From RGIG3013 sp045538935 (GTDB taxonomy: Bacteria > Bacillota > Clostridia > Oscillospirales > Acutalibacteraceae): DNA of 64,000 bases. The stretch is taken from NCBI GenBank assembly GCA_045538935.1, contig JAZQEI010000022.1:62001-126000 (forward strand), read 5' to 3'. Numbering within the stretch: the first letter of the stretch is position 1; the number at the start of each line of letters is the position of its first letter. Positions 24,478 to 33,555 of this stretch are shown one piece after another. Both the position numbers and the translations under genes were made by a program. Under the pieces are notes generated by a model. That model was not told where the DNA came from, searched no databases, and saw nothing but the letters and a program-made list of their open reading frames with translations.

Positions 24478-25572
24478 ATGAATGTTTGTTTTTTGCTTGG
24501 CAAATTGCATGAAAACGGCGGCATAGCCAGAATAGTTACTTCGGTCGCAAATACTCTTTGTAAAGACCCTGATTTGAACGTAGAAATTCTTTGCTATTCC
24601 GGTCGTGAAAAAGAAGTTTTTTATAAAATTGAACCAGAAATAAAAACAACGTATCTTTTAGACGAGCACTGCAACATGAAAAAAGCGTTGCTTAAAGGAA
24701 CTCATAAAAAATTACGCGAATATCTTGTAAAAAACAATATTGATGTATTGGTTGTTTGCGGTGCTATTTTTTATTTAATATCCGCGATTGCTCTCAAAAA
24801 AACCAAGACCAAATGCATTTGTTGGGAGCATTGCAATTCTATGACTACAAGCGACTTTGGTTTTGAAGGAATTTGTCGCAAAATCGGAGCCAAAACAGCC
24901 GACTTAATGGTAACACTTACCAAGCGCGATAAAAACGAATTTATAAAAAAATATAAAATTAAAAAAATTGATCAAATTTATAATTCGGTTGACCCTCAAA
25001 TTTTAGAAACCGAAAATATTTATAATCCCGACGCCAAAAAAATCATAAGTGTCGGAAGACTTTCTTATCAAAAATATTTTGAAAAGGCCGTAGAGGTAGC
25101 GTCATTGGTTTTGCCAAAATTTCCGGAATACACTTGGCATATATATGGCGGTGGTAGTAGATTTGAAAGTCTACAAGCTCTTATAGACCAAGCAGGACTA
25201 ACCGGCAGACTTATTTTAGAGGGTCAAGTAGGCAATATTTACGATTTATACAACGAGCACTCACTAATGGTTATGACATCTCGTTATGAGGGCTTTCCAA
25301 TGGTGCTTTTAGAGGGGCTTGGCAAAAACTTACCGCTTGTAGCTTTTGACGTGTTGACCGGACCTAACGAAATTATTCATAACGGCGAAAACGGATACTT
25401 AATTGAGCCGTTTGACTCTGAGGCAATGGCAGAAAAAATTTGCGAAATATTAAACGATCGCGAACTTAGAGTAAAACTTTCTAATAACTGTAAAAATTAT
25501 GTAAGCGAATTTGAACATTCAAATATTATAAAAAAATGGAAAGAAAATCTTATAAAGTTAGGCAATTCTTAA
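24478..25572 (+). CDS. Glycosyltransferase family 4 protein
   Basis: A 364-aa GT-B-fold transferase. The N-terminus KLHENGGIARIVTSVA is the GGxxR acceptor-side loop, VGRLSYQKYFE opens the donor domain, and SRYEGFPMVLLEGLG holds the EX7E-type donor-phosphate motif. It starts 3 bases after capG. The operon position suggests it adds a sugar, perhaps L-FucNAc, to a lipid-linked repeat unit (inference). The gene is AT-rich compared with capEFG. Confidence 0.8.
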   Translation: MNVCFLLGKLHENGGIARIVTSVANTLCKDPDLNVEILCYSGREKEVFYKIEPEIKTTYLLDEHCNMKKALLKGTHKKLREYLVKNNIDVLVVCGAIFYLISAIALKKTKTKCICWEHCNSMTTSDFGFEGICRKIGAKTADLMVTLTKRDKNEFIKKYKIKKIDQIYNSVDPQILETENIYNPDAKKIISVGRLSYQKYFEKAVEVASLVLPKFPEYTWHIYGGGSRFESLQALIDQAGLTGRLILEGQVGNIYDLYNEHSLMVMTSRYEGFPMVLLEGLGKNLPLVAFDVLTGPNEIIHNGENGYLIEPFDSEAMAEKICEILNDRELRVKLSNNCKNYVSEFEHSNIIKKWKENLIKLGNS

Positions 25573-25589
25573 CTTTTTAGGAGGCTAGT

Positions 25590-26864
25590 ATGCTTTTTAA
25601 AAAAGAAAAAACAATAAACGATCGCCGTTTGCATGACTATTTCCCTACCGCTTTTATGCTGGCCATGTTTGGAATATATGCTTTTTTGAGTTTCTATGAA
25701 GTTTATATAAACCAAACCATAGGCGCTATTACAAAGTATTATATTTTCGCGTTTATGATTATACTTCTATTTCAGTATAAATTTGTTAAGATACAGTATT
25801 ATCATTTTTGTCTTTTAGCTTGGCTTGCTCTTAAGTTTTTGTCAATTTCTTGGTCTTGGAACGGTTACAACAGGGTAGTTAGAGCACAAATTCTTTCTCA
25901 ACCCGGAATGGTAGCGCTATTTTGTGTGTTAACTGTTGTTAATATAGATGAGTCGTCGATCAGAAAAATTCTACAGATGTTTAAATGGTTTAGCTTTTCG
26001 GTGGGCATTCTCGCTTTATTCTTCTCAAAAAGCTATATCAGTGGTACCGGATACGTAGCTCATAGCCGTAAAGCACTCACCATATTGGGCGTGCAAGAAG
26101 ACCCCAACGCTAATGCTGCCGGTTTATTAGTTGGAATAACACTGGCGCTTTATTTTGCATTAAACGAACGCCGTAACACAATTTTAAATCTTATTATTGT
26201 TGCGGTTAATACCTTTGCTCTCTTGCAAACGGCTTCGCGCGGTGGATTTTTGTCATTATTAGCTATCTGTACATTATTTGCCGTTTTGCCTGTTGAATAC
26301 GATACACTAAAAAGCCGACTGGCGCGTATTTGTATTCTTATTGTTGGAGCTTTGTTCATTTATTTTGTTGTGTTTAAATACGTTTTCCCCGACTCATTAA
26401 AAAGAATTACCTCAATTGAATCTTACGAAAGTGGCTCGGGCAGAGCATCTATTTGGAAAAACTCATTAGAGCTATTCTTTTCTAATCCATTAATTGGTGG
26501 CGGTTGGGGAAGTTATTATGGTTACAATGGTTTTAGCTATATGGCACACAACACATATGTTCAAAATCTTTGCGATTGCGGCATTATTGGTTCGGCATTA
26601 TTTTTCACACCAATAATACGAGTTTTCGTTATCTCTATAAAACAAAAATATTATTTTCCCTTGCTGTTTTTGTGTGCAGCTCTTTTCCCTGCTTTTTTCT
26701 TAGACTGTATGAATCTTCGCTTTTTCTGGAATGCAATCATATTATCAACCGTAATTTTAAATAGTAATATGAAAGCTAAGCTCGCCACAAAAAAAGAAAA
26801 ACAAAACAAAAAGGCAAAACCAACAACCTGTCGCTATATTAAAACCCAAAAACACTTGATATAA
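25590..26864 (+). CDS. O-antigen polymerase/ligase-family membrane protein
   Basis: A 424-aa polytopic protein with about ten membrane segments and a basic tail (KLATKKEKQNKKAK). EDPNANAAGLLVG, a QTASRGGFLS segment and a long extracytoplasmic loop containing SGSGRASIWKNSLELFFSNP, GGGWGSYYG and MAHNTYVQNLCDCG match the Wzy_C/O-antigen ligase family. It should polymerise or transfer lipid-linked glycan units outside the membrane. AGGAGG precedes the ATG. No flippase or initiating transferase lies in the cluster, so those must be elsewhere. Confidence 0.8.
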   Translation: MLFKKEKTINDRRLHDYFPTAFMLAMFGIYAFLSFYEVYINQTIGAITKYYIFAFMIILLFQYKFVKIQYYHFCLLAWLALKFLSISWSWNGYNRVVRAQILSQPGMVALFCVLTVVNIDESSIRKILQMFKWFSFSVGILALFFSKSYISGTGYVAHSRKALTILGVQEDPNANAAGLLVGITLALYFALNERRNTILNLIIVAVNTFALLQTASRGGFLSLLAICTLFAVLPVEYDTLKSRLARICILIVGALFIYFVVFKYVFPDSLKRITSIESYESGSGRASIWKNSLELFFSNPLIGGGWGSYYGYNGFSYMAHNTYVQNLCDCGIIGSALFFTPIIRVFVISIKQKYYFPLLFLCAALFPAFFLDCMNLRFFWNAIILSTVILNSNMKAKLATKKEKQNKKAKPTTCRYIKTQKHLI

Positions 26865-26882
26865 TTATGTAAGCTTTATAAC

Positions 26883-26921
26883 AACAACCCCTACGATAAA
26901 AAATCGTAGGGGTTGTTTTGT
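26883..26921. terminator. Terminator of the cap cluster
   Basis: A perfect 14-bp stem (26883-26896 with 26904-26917, loop of 7), followed by TTTG. It separates the cluster from convergent galE. Confidence 0.88.
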
Positions 26922-26962
26922 ATTAATTAATATATTCGTTAGTTTTAACTTAAGTACTACTT

Positions 26963-27976
26963 TTATTTGTTGTATCCGTTAGGATTTTTACTTTGCCAGC
27001 GCCAAGTATCTTCGCACATTTTTTCTATGGTTCTTGTTGCCTTCCAGCCAAGCACGGTATTAGCCTTGGTAGCATCGGCATAAACCTCATCCGGATCACC
27101 CGGGCGTCGAGGAGCAATAACGTAAGGAATTTCTACACCCGAAGCTTTTTCAAATGCTGCTCTAAGCTCTAAAACACTTGTACCATTGCCTGTACCGAGG
27201 TTAAACGGCTCACAACCAGTGTTTTTAAGCGCCCAATCAACTGCTTTAACGTGACCCTCAGCTAAATCTACAACGTGTATGTAATCTCTAACGCCTGTGC
27301 CGTCTGCGGTTTTATAATCGTCACCAAACACGCTTAATTTCTCTAGTCTGCCAACTGCTACCTGTGAAATATACGGCATAAGATTATTAGGTATACCGCG
27401 CGGATCTTCACCAATAAGACCGCTCTCGTGTGCGCCAATGGGGTTAAAGTAACGAAGCAATGCAATAGACCAAGAATTGTCTGATGCATATAAATCTCTT
27501 AACATCTCTTCAATAAAATACTTTGTTCTGCCATAAGGGTTAATAGCTCCAAGTGGCATTCCCTCTACTAAAGGCATTTTTTCTGCCACACCGTAAACTG
27601 TTGCAGAAGATGAGAATACTATCTTCTTAACATCAAATTCGCGCATAACCTCTAATAAATAAAGAGTGCTTATAATATTGTTATCGTAATACTCTACTGG
27701 TATTTTGGCAGACTCGCCTACTGCTTTAAGTCCCGCAAAATGAATAACTGCCTCTATTTTGTTTTCGGTAAATATTTTACGTAATGCGTCTTTGTTGCGT
27801 ACGTCTTCTTTGTAGAACTTCACCTTTTTACCGGTAATTTTCTCTACCCTATTTAAAGATTCTTCATTTGAGTTATCGAGGTTATCTATAACAACAACAT
27901 CTTTTCCCGCCTCTAGCATACAAATACATGTGTGGCTACCTATATAACCTGCACCGCCCGTTACTAAAACTGACAT
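26963..27976 (-). CDS. galE: UDP-glucose 4-epimerase
   Basis: A 337-aa enzyme interconverting UDP-glucose and UDP-galactose. Seen: NAD loop TGGAGYIGSHT (5-15), SSSATVYG, the catalytic YGRTKYFIE (YxxxK), and RYFNPIGAH. The ATG at 27976 follows AAGGAGTG; longer readings run into the promoter. It supplies UDP-galactose for surface glycans and channels galactose into glycolysis. It is transcribed alone from a strong promoter. Confidence 0.95.
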   Translation of the reverse strand: MSVLVTGGAGYIGSHTCICMLEAGKDVVVIDNLDNSNEESLNRVEKITGKKVKFYKEDVRNKDALRKIFTENKIEAVIHFAGLKAVGESAKIPVEYYDNNIISTLYLLEVMREFDVKKIVFSSSATVYGVAEKMPLVEGMPLGAINPYGRTKYFIEEMLRDLYASDNSWSIALLRYFNPIGAHESGLIGEDPRGIPNNLMPYISQVAVGRLEKLSVFGDDYKTADGTGVRDYIHVVDLAEGHVKAVDWALKNTGCEPFNLGTGNGTSVLELRAAFEKASGVEIPYVIAPRRPGDPDEVYADATKANTVLGWKATRTIEKMCEDTWRWQSKNPNGYNK

Positions 27977-28010
27977 AAAAACACTCCTTAAATTTGTAAA
28001 TACATATAAT

Positions 28011-28039
28011 ATTAAACCCCATTTTAAAGTGTTTGTCAA
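28011..28039 (-). promoter_or_regulatory. galE promoter
   Basis: Minus strand: consensus -35 TTGACA (28039-28034), 17-base spacer, -10 TTTAAT (28016-28011), about 35 bases before the galE ATG. Confidence 0.8.
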
Positions 28040-28059
28040 GAACATTAAAAATAAGAGGT

Positions 28060-28088
28060 TTGTAAATTTACAAAAAGTATGATATACT
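28060..28088 (+). promoter_or_regulatory. Promoter of the DUF896 gene and dehydrogenase
   Basis: -35 TTGTAA (28060-28065), 17-base spacer, extended -10 TGATATACT (TATACT at 28083-28088). It diverges from the galE promoter 20 bases away. Confidence 0.65.
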
Positions 28089-28135
28089 TACTGTAATATT
28101 AAAAATATTTTGATAATTGTTACTGAGAGGCAAAA

Positions 28136-28342
28136 ATGGAACAGAAAAAAATTGACAGAATAAACTTTTTGGCCCGTAAGCAAAAGGCCGAAGGTCTTAC
28201 CGAAGAAGAAAAAGCCGAACAACAAGTCTTAAGGCGCGAGTATATAGATTCTTACAAACGCTCATTAGAGGTTCAGCTTAACAACACATACATTTTAAAT
28301 CCCGATGGGACAAAGAAAAAGGTGCAGAAAAAATGCGAATAG
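28136..28342 (+). CDS. DUF896 (YnzC-like) small protein
   Basis: A 68-aa two-helix protein. IDRINFLARKQKAEGLTEEE, then RREYIDSYKRSLEVQL and a C-terminal YILNPDGTKKK, are the DUF896/YnzC hallmarks. The Bacillus homologue is in the SOS-induced yneA operon, but the molecular role is unknown. Here there is no visible LexA box. Its end overlaps the next gene by 10 bases. Confidence 0.88.
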   Translation: MEQKKIDRINFLARKQKAEGLTEEEKAEQQVLRREYIDSYKRSLEVQLNNTYILNPDGTKKKVQKKCE

Positions 28343-29280
28343 TTATAACCGAGGCCGCAACAGTTTCGGCCAATGATATTGATTTGAGCGTTTTTGAAAA
28401 TCTGGGTGAGGTTACTTATTACGACTATACTGCACCAAACCAGCTTTTAGAGCGCGTAAAAGATGCCGATGCCGTTCTTTGCAACAAGTGTGTATTTACC
28501 GAGGAGATTTTAAGGCAATGCAAAAACCTAAAATACATTGGTCTTTTTGCAACAGGCTATAATAATATAGATATTGCCACCGCAAAAGAACTTGGTATTA
28601 GGGTTTGTAATGCCGGCAGCTATTCTAACGATGCTGTTGTTCAGCACACCTTTGGGCTTATTTTAAATTATTTTTCAAAAATAACCGAATATAGCAGTTT
28701 TTGCAAAAACGGAGAATGGAAAACCAGCCTCTCGTTTTCGCCAATAGTTTTTAGCACCGATGAAATTGCAAACAAAACCATTGGTATTGTGGGCTTTGGC
28801 TCTATAGGTATGGGTGTTGCAAAAATTGCAAATGCCTTTGGTATGCGAGTTTTAACATATACACGCACAAAAAAAGATAATAAAGACGTTGAGTTTGTAG
28901 ATTTTGATACACTTTTAAAAGAATCTGACATAATCTCAGTACATTGTCCGCTTAACAATAATACGCAAGGGTTATTCAATATTGATGCATTTAAAAAATG
29001 CAAAAAATCAGCCTTCTTTATAAACACAGCCCGTGGTCCCGTTGTAAATGAAGCCGATTTAAAATTTGCTCTTGATAACGAAATTATTGCGGGTGCGGCA
29101 GTAGATGTTTTGTGCAAAGAGCCAATGGATGAGAATTGCCCGTTATTTAGTGCCAAAAACATTACCATTACTCCCCACTCGGCATGGTCGCCGCTTACCA
29201 CAAGAAAAAGACTTGTAAATATAGTTTATAACAATCTTGACGCCTTTAAAAAAGGTGAAAAACAAAATGTAATAGTATAA
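28333..29280 (+). CDS. D-2-hydroxyacid dehydrogenase (glycerate/phosphoglycerate dehydrogenase-like)
   Basis: A 315-aa NAD-dependent enzyme. The Rossmann loop is VGFGSIGMGVAK, and the catalytic triad appears as Arg in NTARGPVV, Glu in CKEPMDENCP and His in TPHSAW. No C-terminal ACT domain is present, so glycerate/hydroxypyruvate-type reductases fit better than serine-pathway SerA. It is translationally coupled to the DUF896 gene by a 10-base overlap. Exact substrate undetermined. Confidence 0.82.
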   Translation: MRIVITEAATVSANDIDLSVFENLGEVTYYDYTAPNQLLERVKDADAVLCNKCVFTEEILRQCKNLKYIGLFATGYNNIDIATAKELGIRVCNAGSYSNDAVVQHTFGLILNYFSKITEYSSFCKNGEWKTSLSFSPIVFSTDEIANKTIGIVGFGSIGMGVAKIANAFGMRVLTYTRTKKDNKDVEFVDFDTLLKESDIISVHCPLNNNTQGLFNIDAFKKCKKSAFFINTARGPVVNEADLKFALDNEIIAGAAVDVLCKEPMDENCPLFSAKNITITPHSAWSPLTTRKRLVNIVYNNLDAFKKGEKQNVIV

Positions 29281-29284
29281 AAAC

Positions 29285-29316
29285 AACCGACGGGTAAAAA
29301 CTCGTCGGTTTGCTTT
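29285..29316 (+). terminator. Terminator after the dehydrogenase gene
   Basis: An 11-bp stem with one G-T pair (29285-29295 with 29300-29310, AAAA loop) followed by TGCTTTTT. It abuts the end of the convergent GH106-like gene. Confidence 0.8.
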
Positions 29317-32300
29317 TTAATATATTACGGGTGCTTCGGTTAAGCCTGATTTATGCAAATTATAATTATTAGTCCACATATCAGTATTATGTATGCGCCA
29401 AGATTCAGGACCCCACCAACCAAAGTTATCGTTGGCGTTATGTAGTGGTCCGAAGCCGTTGTAGCGTGTGCCGAAAACAGTAATATCTATTTTGTGCTCG
29501 CCCTTGTTTAAATTACCAAGCGGTAATGCATAAGGTGCTGTGGCTATAATGCCCGTTTCTATTCCATCTACGCTAACTTTAATAGCTGCGCCTCCAAAGC
29601 CCTTGGTTTGTAGTGTGCGCTCACCGTAAGACTCAAGATTAACTGTGGTGTGGTAGGTAATATTACCAGTATAAAAAGGTAGAGTCTGATTAGTAATACT
29701 ACTAAATTCTAGTGCATTTACACGTGGTACGGCAGTAACATTTTCGTTTTCTACTTTTACGCCAAAGTCACCCAAAACATAGCACCACTCACTGCGGCCT
29801 CTAAGAAAAAACGGTATTTCAATTTCTACAACTACTTCACCCTTTGGTATATTAGGCAGTTTAACCGTTTTAATAGATTCATCTACATAATAGCCGTCAA
29901 TTACCACATCAATAGGCTTGCCGTTTATTGAAATTTTTGCAGTTTCGGCTTCTTCTAGTGCTAATTTTGTATGATCAAGTTCTATTTCGGTATTAAAAGT
30001 AAAACGGCGCTTTAAAATATGACCTTTGTCATTTTTAAGTTCCTTGGGTTCTGGCACCCAAGGTTGTACTGTAGATTGGTCACCGAACTGAGCATAAAAT
30101 TTTGTTCTTCCCATATCGGAAATTATTATAGAATCTACCTTTTCGTGTGAATATTCGTCATCATCAAAAGCATATTGAGCCATATCTAAGAGTATGGCAT
30201 TGGGCTCATCTAACGTATATTCCACATTGCCGTTAAACCGAATACCCTTACCGTCTAATTTAATTTGCGGCTTTGCGGGTGCAGACGGTTTTTCAGATTT
30301 TGGAATTAACTTTAAAAGAGTGCTGTCTTGTGCAAACATTTTACGGGTAATTACGGTCTTGCCGTTTTTATGGGTATAAGTTGGGGTATAAATGTTGCCT
30401 GTTAATGTATCATACTCTAATACCTCAAATTCGCCGTCCAAAGCAACTTCAAGCGGTATAGCATAAGACGGGTCAAAGTTCTCGGTTTTAGAAATATCGT
30501 TACCGTGGCAGAAGAACAGCCACTTATCTTCACCGTCTATGCGAACTTGGTGTACTATTGTGTTTTCGCGAGAGTTCTTATCTAAATTAGTAAACTCAAC
30601 AAAGCGGTAATCCTCTAAGGCATTAATAACTGCATTGTTGTCGTTTTCTATTTTGACCCAATTCTTTGCGGCATTAATGCCATCAGAGCAAACACAAGCA
30701 TCAATATATTCGGGTGCATCACCCATTAAAATAACCTTACCGCCGGCTTTTGCAAACTCAGTTAATCTTTCTAATGTTGTGCGGCGTAAAGTTTTTACCC
30801 CGGGTACTACAACACAGTCGTAAGCGCACTGTCCAACCTTTAGAGGATTGCTTGCCTTTTCGCAAAGTTCCGGTAAAAGTGATTCTGCAATAAAGTCAAA
30901 GTCTATACCGCTGTTGCAAAGAGCCTCGGTAAGTGTTGTAAAGCGCCAGTCAAGTTCGTTTCTTATGGCGCCCGTTTTGTCGTTAGGACCACAATACATC
31001 CAAAAGCTTTCAATGGGATGTATAACACCAACACGAACCATTGATTTGCCACGAGTAAGAGCGGTGTTAAGACGTGCAAAATGGTCTTCTATAAAGTTAT
31101 ACTGCTTATACCATGGGGACTGATAGAAAATTGAAGCGGGATAATCTCTTTTTGCTTCTCCGCGCATAGATGCCCAAGCCAAATGGTGAACTCTTAGTGT
31201 TACGCCTAAAGCAGCTTGCCAGTCGCCTTGACGTTTGTGTCCGTTAAAGCCATAGTCCCAGCCTGTAACACCATATAGTTCTGATATCATAGCCTCGCGT
31301 CCATACTGACGAACCGCCGAGTTTACCTGCTTTGCGGTGGTATATTCCATGCGGTCACAAAGCATATCTATACCCGGTATTTTAAAGCTACGGTAGTTGC
31401 GCATAGCCTCGCCTAAAGAATCGGACTGAGAGTGAAGAGTAGGCTCTTCCATCATATGACCGGCAAGGGCAATATTATGAGCATCGCACCACTCACCCAA
31501 TGTGCCGGCAAACGAGGTTGAGAAACAGTGACTTATATGATCCATATAGTTATAACGGGTTTTTGCACAACCGTTGTTTTTCTTTTCCCATACAAGTTCT
31601 GGTAATTTTTCTAAAATGCTATCGCCGTAAGCGGCTTTATAGGTAGCATCGAAATCATCGGTAAATGCCAAGATTACCGCATTTTTATCGGTTGAGTTTT
31701 CAAGATACGAGCGGCGCGAAACCTGAGGCTCGTCGGTAAATATGGCGTGAATACTCTTGCCAAAATCTTCGCCTACGTTTTTAAAATATGCCTCGTGTGT
31801 GGTATCACGAAATTTTTCTACGGCCGCCTTGTTTAATGTGTCTATATACGACTCGCCGTTGTACCAACCACAACTATCGTGAGCATACATAAAGGCATAC
31901 CAAACATCACCGTCGTACTGCTCGTTTAAACCTATTTGTTTATATTCTGAAAGATAACCGTTTGCATCTAATTTTATGCCGTATTTAGCCATAAAATAGC
32001 CGTGTGGACGTTTTCCCTCGTCAGCTAAGCGGCAAAACTCCTCGTAATTTGCGAAAAAATCGTTGCGCTCTAAAAAATTATCTTGAGTTAGCATTAAAAA
32101 ACGTGCTCTTAGTTTAAAATCTTTAGAAACCTGGCCACCTGCCGAACCCGAGGACCAACGGTCTTCGTCGTAAAGCCAACAATACATACCAAGTTCTTTT
32201 GCCCTATTGTTGCAAAGCTTTACAAAGTGCATAAACTCATCACTTAAATATGCAGTTTCCATGCCTGTACGAACATGCATATAAAAGCCGCCCATGCCCA

Positions 32301-32448
32301 TATCTTTAAAATACTCTATTTGTTTTAAAAGCATTTCGTCACTAAGTTTTGTGTTCCAAGACCAAAACGGTGTGCCTCTGTATTCTGAGGTTGGGTTTTT
32401 AAAAAGGGATTCGTCTAAAACTTTGTTTTTGTTTTGCTTATAAAACAT
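29317..32448 (-). CDS. GH106-like putative alpha-L-rhamnosidase
   Basis: A 1043-aa protein without signal peptide. The N-terminal barrel shows PFWSWN (27-32), MGMGGFYMHVRTG (50-62) and YDEDRWSSG (93-101), all characteristic of the GH106/PF17132 group of rhamnosidase-like enzymes. A flavodoxin-like central region (CVVVPGVKTLRRTTLERL) and C-terminal beta domains with a galactose-binding-like end (WSWN-type enzymes usually carry these) follow. It should act inside the cell on imported rhamnosides, perhaps from pectin or flavonoids (inference). Start ATG at 32448 after AAAGGAGT. It has its own promoter. Confidence 0.75.
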   Translation of the reverse strand: MFYKQNKNKVLDESLFKNPTSEYRGTPFWSWNTKLSDEMLLKQIEYFKDMGMGGFYMHVRTGMETAYLSDEFMHFVKLCNNRAKELGMYCWLYDEDRWSSGSAGGQVSKDFKLRARFLMLTQDNFLERNDFFANYEEFCRLADEGKRPHGYFMAKYGIKLDANGYLSEYKQIGLNEQYDGDVWYAFMYAHDSCGWYNGESYIDTLNKAAVEKFRDTTHEAYFKNVGEDFGKSIHAIFTDEPQVSRRSYLENSTDKNAVILAFTDDFDATYKAAYGDSILEKLPELVWEKKNNGCAKTRYNYMDHISHCFSTSFAGTLGEWCDAHNIALAGHMMEEPTLHSQSDSLGEAMRNYRSFKIPGIDMLCDRMEYTTAKQVNSAVRQYGREAMISELYGVTGWDYGFNGHKRQGDWQAALGVTLRVHHLAWASMRGEAKRDYPASIFYQSPWYKQYNFIEDHFARLNTALTRGKSMVRVGVIHPIESFWMYCGPNDKTGAIRNELDWRFTTLTEALCNSGIDFDFIAESLLPELCEKASNPLKVGQCAYDCVVVPGVKTLRRTTLERLTEFAKAGGKVILMGDAPEYIDACVCSDGINAAKNWVKIENDNNAVINALEDYRFVEFTNLDKNSRENTIVHQVRIDGEDKWLFFCHGNDISKTENFDPSYAIPLEVALDGEFEVLEYDTLTGNIYTPTYTHKNGKTVITRKMFAQDSTLLKLIPKSEKPSAPAKPQIKLDGKGIRFNGNVEYTLDEPNAILLDMAQYAFDDDEYSHEKVDSIIISDMGRTKFYAQFGDQSTVQPWVPEPKELKNDKGHILKRRFTFNTEIELDHTKLALEEAETAKISINGKPIDVVIDGYYVDESIKTVKLPNIPKGEVVVEIEIPFFLRGRSEWCYVLGDFGVKVENENVTAVPRVNALEFSSITNQTLPFYTGNITYHTTVNLESYGERTLQTKGFGGAAIKVSVDGIETGIIATAPYALPLGNLNKGEHKIDITVFGTRYNGFGPLHNANDNFGWWGPESWRIHNTDMWTNNYNLHKSGLTEAPVIY

Positions 32449-32488
32449 AAATTGTACTCCTTTGAGTATTATTTATATATTCAAGTTA

Positions 32489-32517
32489 AATTTATCATAA
32501 CCTAAAATTTTATTCAA
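32489..32517 (-). promoter_or_regulatory. Promoter of the GH106-like gene
   Basis: Minus strand: -35 TTGAAT (32517-32512), 17-base spacer, extended -10 TGATAAATT (TAAATT at 32494-32489). Confidence 0.6.
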
Positions 32518-32550
32518 GGCATTTTTAATTTTTCAACGATAAGTAGATAA

Positions 32551-32582
32551 AATTAAACCCCCGTTTGATTTTTAAACGAGGG
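32551..32582 (-). terminator. Terminator of the MFS-ribokinase operon
   Basis: On the minus strand CCCTCGTTT pairs with AAACGGGGG (one wobble) around a 7-base loop, followed by TTTAATT. It lies 7 bases after the rbsK stop. Confidence 0.8.
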
Positions 32583-32589
32583 TAAATTA

Positions 32590-33555
32590 TTACAGTTTTT
32601 CTTTGTATTCAGCGGTGTCTATTCCATTTTGCTCCATAGCGGCGTAAACCTCTGCTAATGTCGGTAGGCTTACTCCCGCACCCTTACGGGTTACGGTTAT
32701 ACCCGCGGTGCAATTGGCAAATATAAGTGCTTTTTCATAACTTATACCGGCCGAAACAGCGGTACAAAATGCGCCTATAAAGCTATCGCCCGCAGCAGTT
32801 GGATCGACTACCTCACCCATATTTACGCTTTTTGAGTGCAATATATTTTTTCCATCAGAAAAGGCGCAGCCCTCTTTACCAAGAGTGATAATAACATTTT
32901 TAACTCCCATATTGTGCAAGGCTTTAATGGTATTATTTATGCCGCTCTCGTCATTAGGGCTAATGCCTACAATGTCCTTGGCTTCGTGCTCGTTAGGAGA
33001 AATATAACTAAGGCACGAAATGAGTTTTTGGGGAACATTGGCCGAAGGAGCAGGATTTAGCATTACAGGTACACCATTTTTAAATGCGTACTGAGCAACT
33101 AAACAATTTATTTCCATAGGTATTTCGTGCTGTAGAATTACCATATCGTACTCTTTTATTTTGTCTTCTAAAAAAGCAATATCGTCTTTGGTAATATCAA
33201 AATTAGCGCCCGTAACTATGGTAATGCGGTTTTCGGTGCCTTGTTCATTCTTTTGAATTTGAATATCAGCAATACCCGTTGGAGCATTGTCTGATATAAA
33301 AATATACTTTGTGTTTACGCCACTTTTCTTTATAGTTTCGGTTACACTTTTGCCAAACTCGTCATTGCCAACCTTGCCAAGCATATCTACATTTGCTCCT
33401 AGTCTTGCCGCCTGAATAGCCTGGTTTGCACCCTTACCGCCCTGTGCGGTAGAAAAGCCGTTACCAAACACAGTTTCCCCTGCACCGCAAAAGCGAGAAG
33501 CCGTTACGGTTAAATCCATATTTATAGAGCCTACTACTAAAATTTTAGGTTTCAT
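32590..33555 (-). CDS. rbsK: Ribokinase
   Basis: A 321-aa PfkB-family kinase. The N-terminal GSINMDLT with GGKGANQA (about 40-47) is the ribokinase ribose-binding signature, and DPTAAGDSFIGAF near 250 carries the catalytic Asp. It phosphorylates ribose to ribose-5-phosphate; other pentoses or nucleoside-like sugars cannot be excluded. It overlaps the end of the MFS gene by 11 bases, with AAGGAG inside that gene, so transport and phosphorylation are coupled. Confidence 0.88.
   Translation of the reverse strand: MKPKILVVGSINMDLTVTASRFCGAGETVFGNGFSTAQGGKGANQAIQAARLGANVDMLGKVGNDEFGKSVTETIKKSGVNTKYIFISDNAPTGIADIQIQKNEQGTENRITIVTGANFDITKDDIAFLEDKIKEYDMVILQHEIPMEINCLVAQYAFKNGVPVMLNPAPSANVPQKLISCLSYISPNEHEAKDIVGISPNDESGINNTIKALHNMGVKNVIITLGKEGCAFSDGKNILHSKSVNMGEVVDPTAAGDSFIGAFCTAVSAGISYEKALIFANCTAGITVTRKGAGVSLPTLAEVYAAMEQNGIDTAEYKEKL

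Noticed and set aside
28668..29201. Open frame of 177 codons opposite the 2-hydroxyacid dehydrogenase
   Set aside because: It is the antisense shadow of a gene with an intact catalytic triad, and its composition is unlike a protein.
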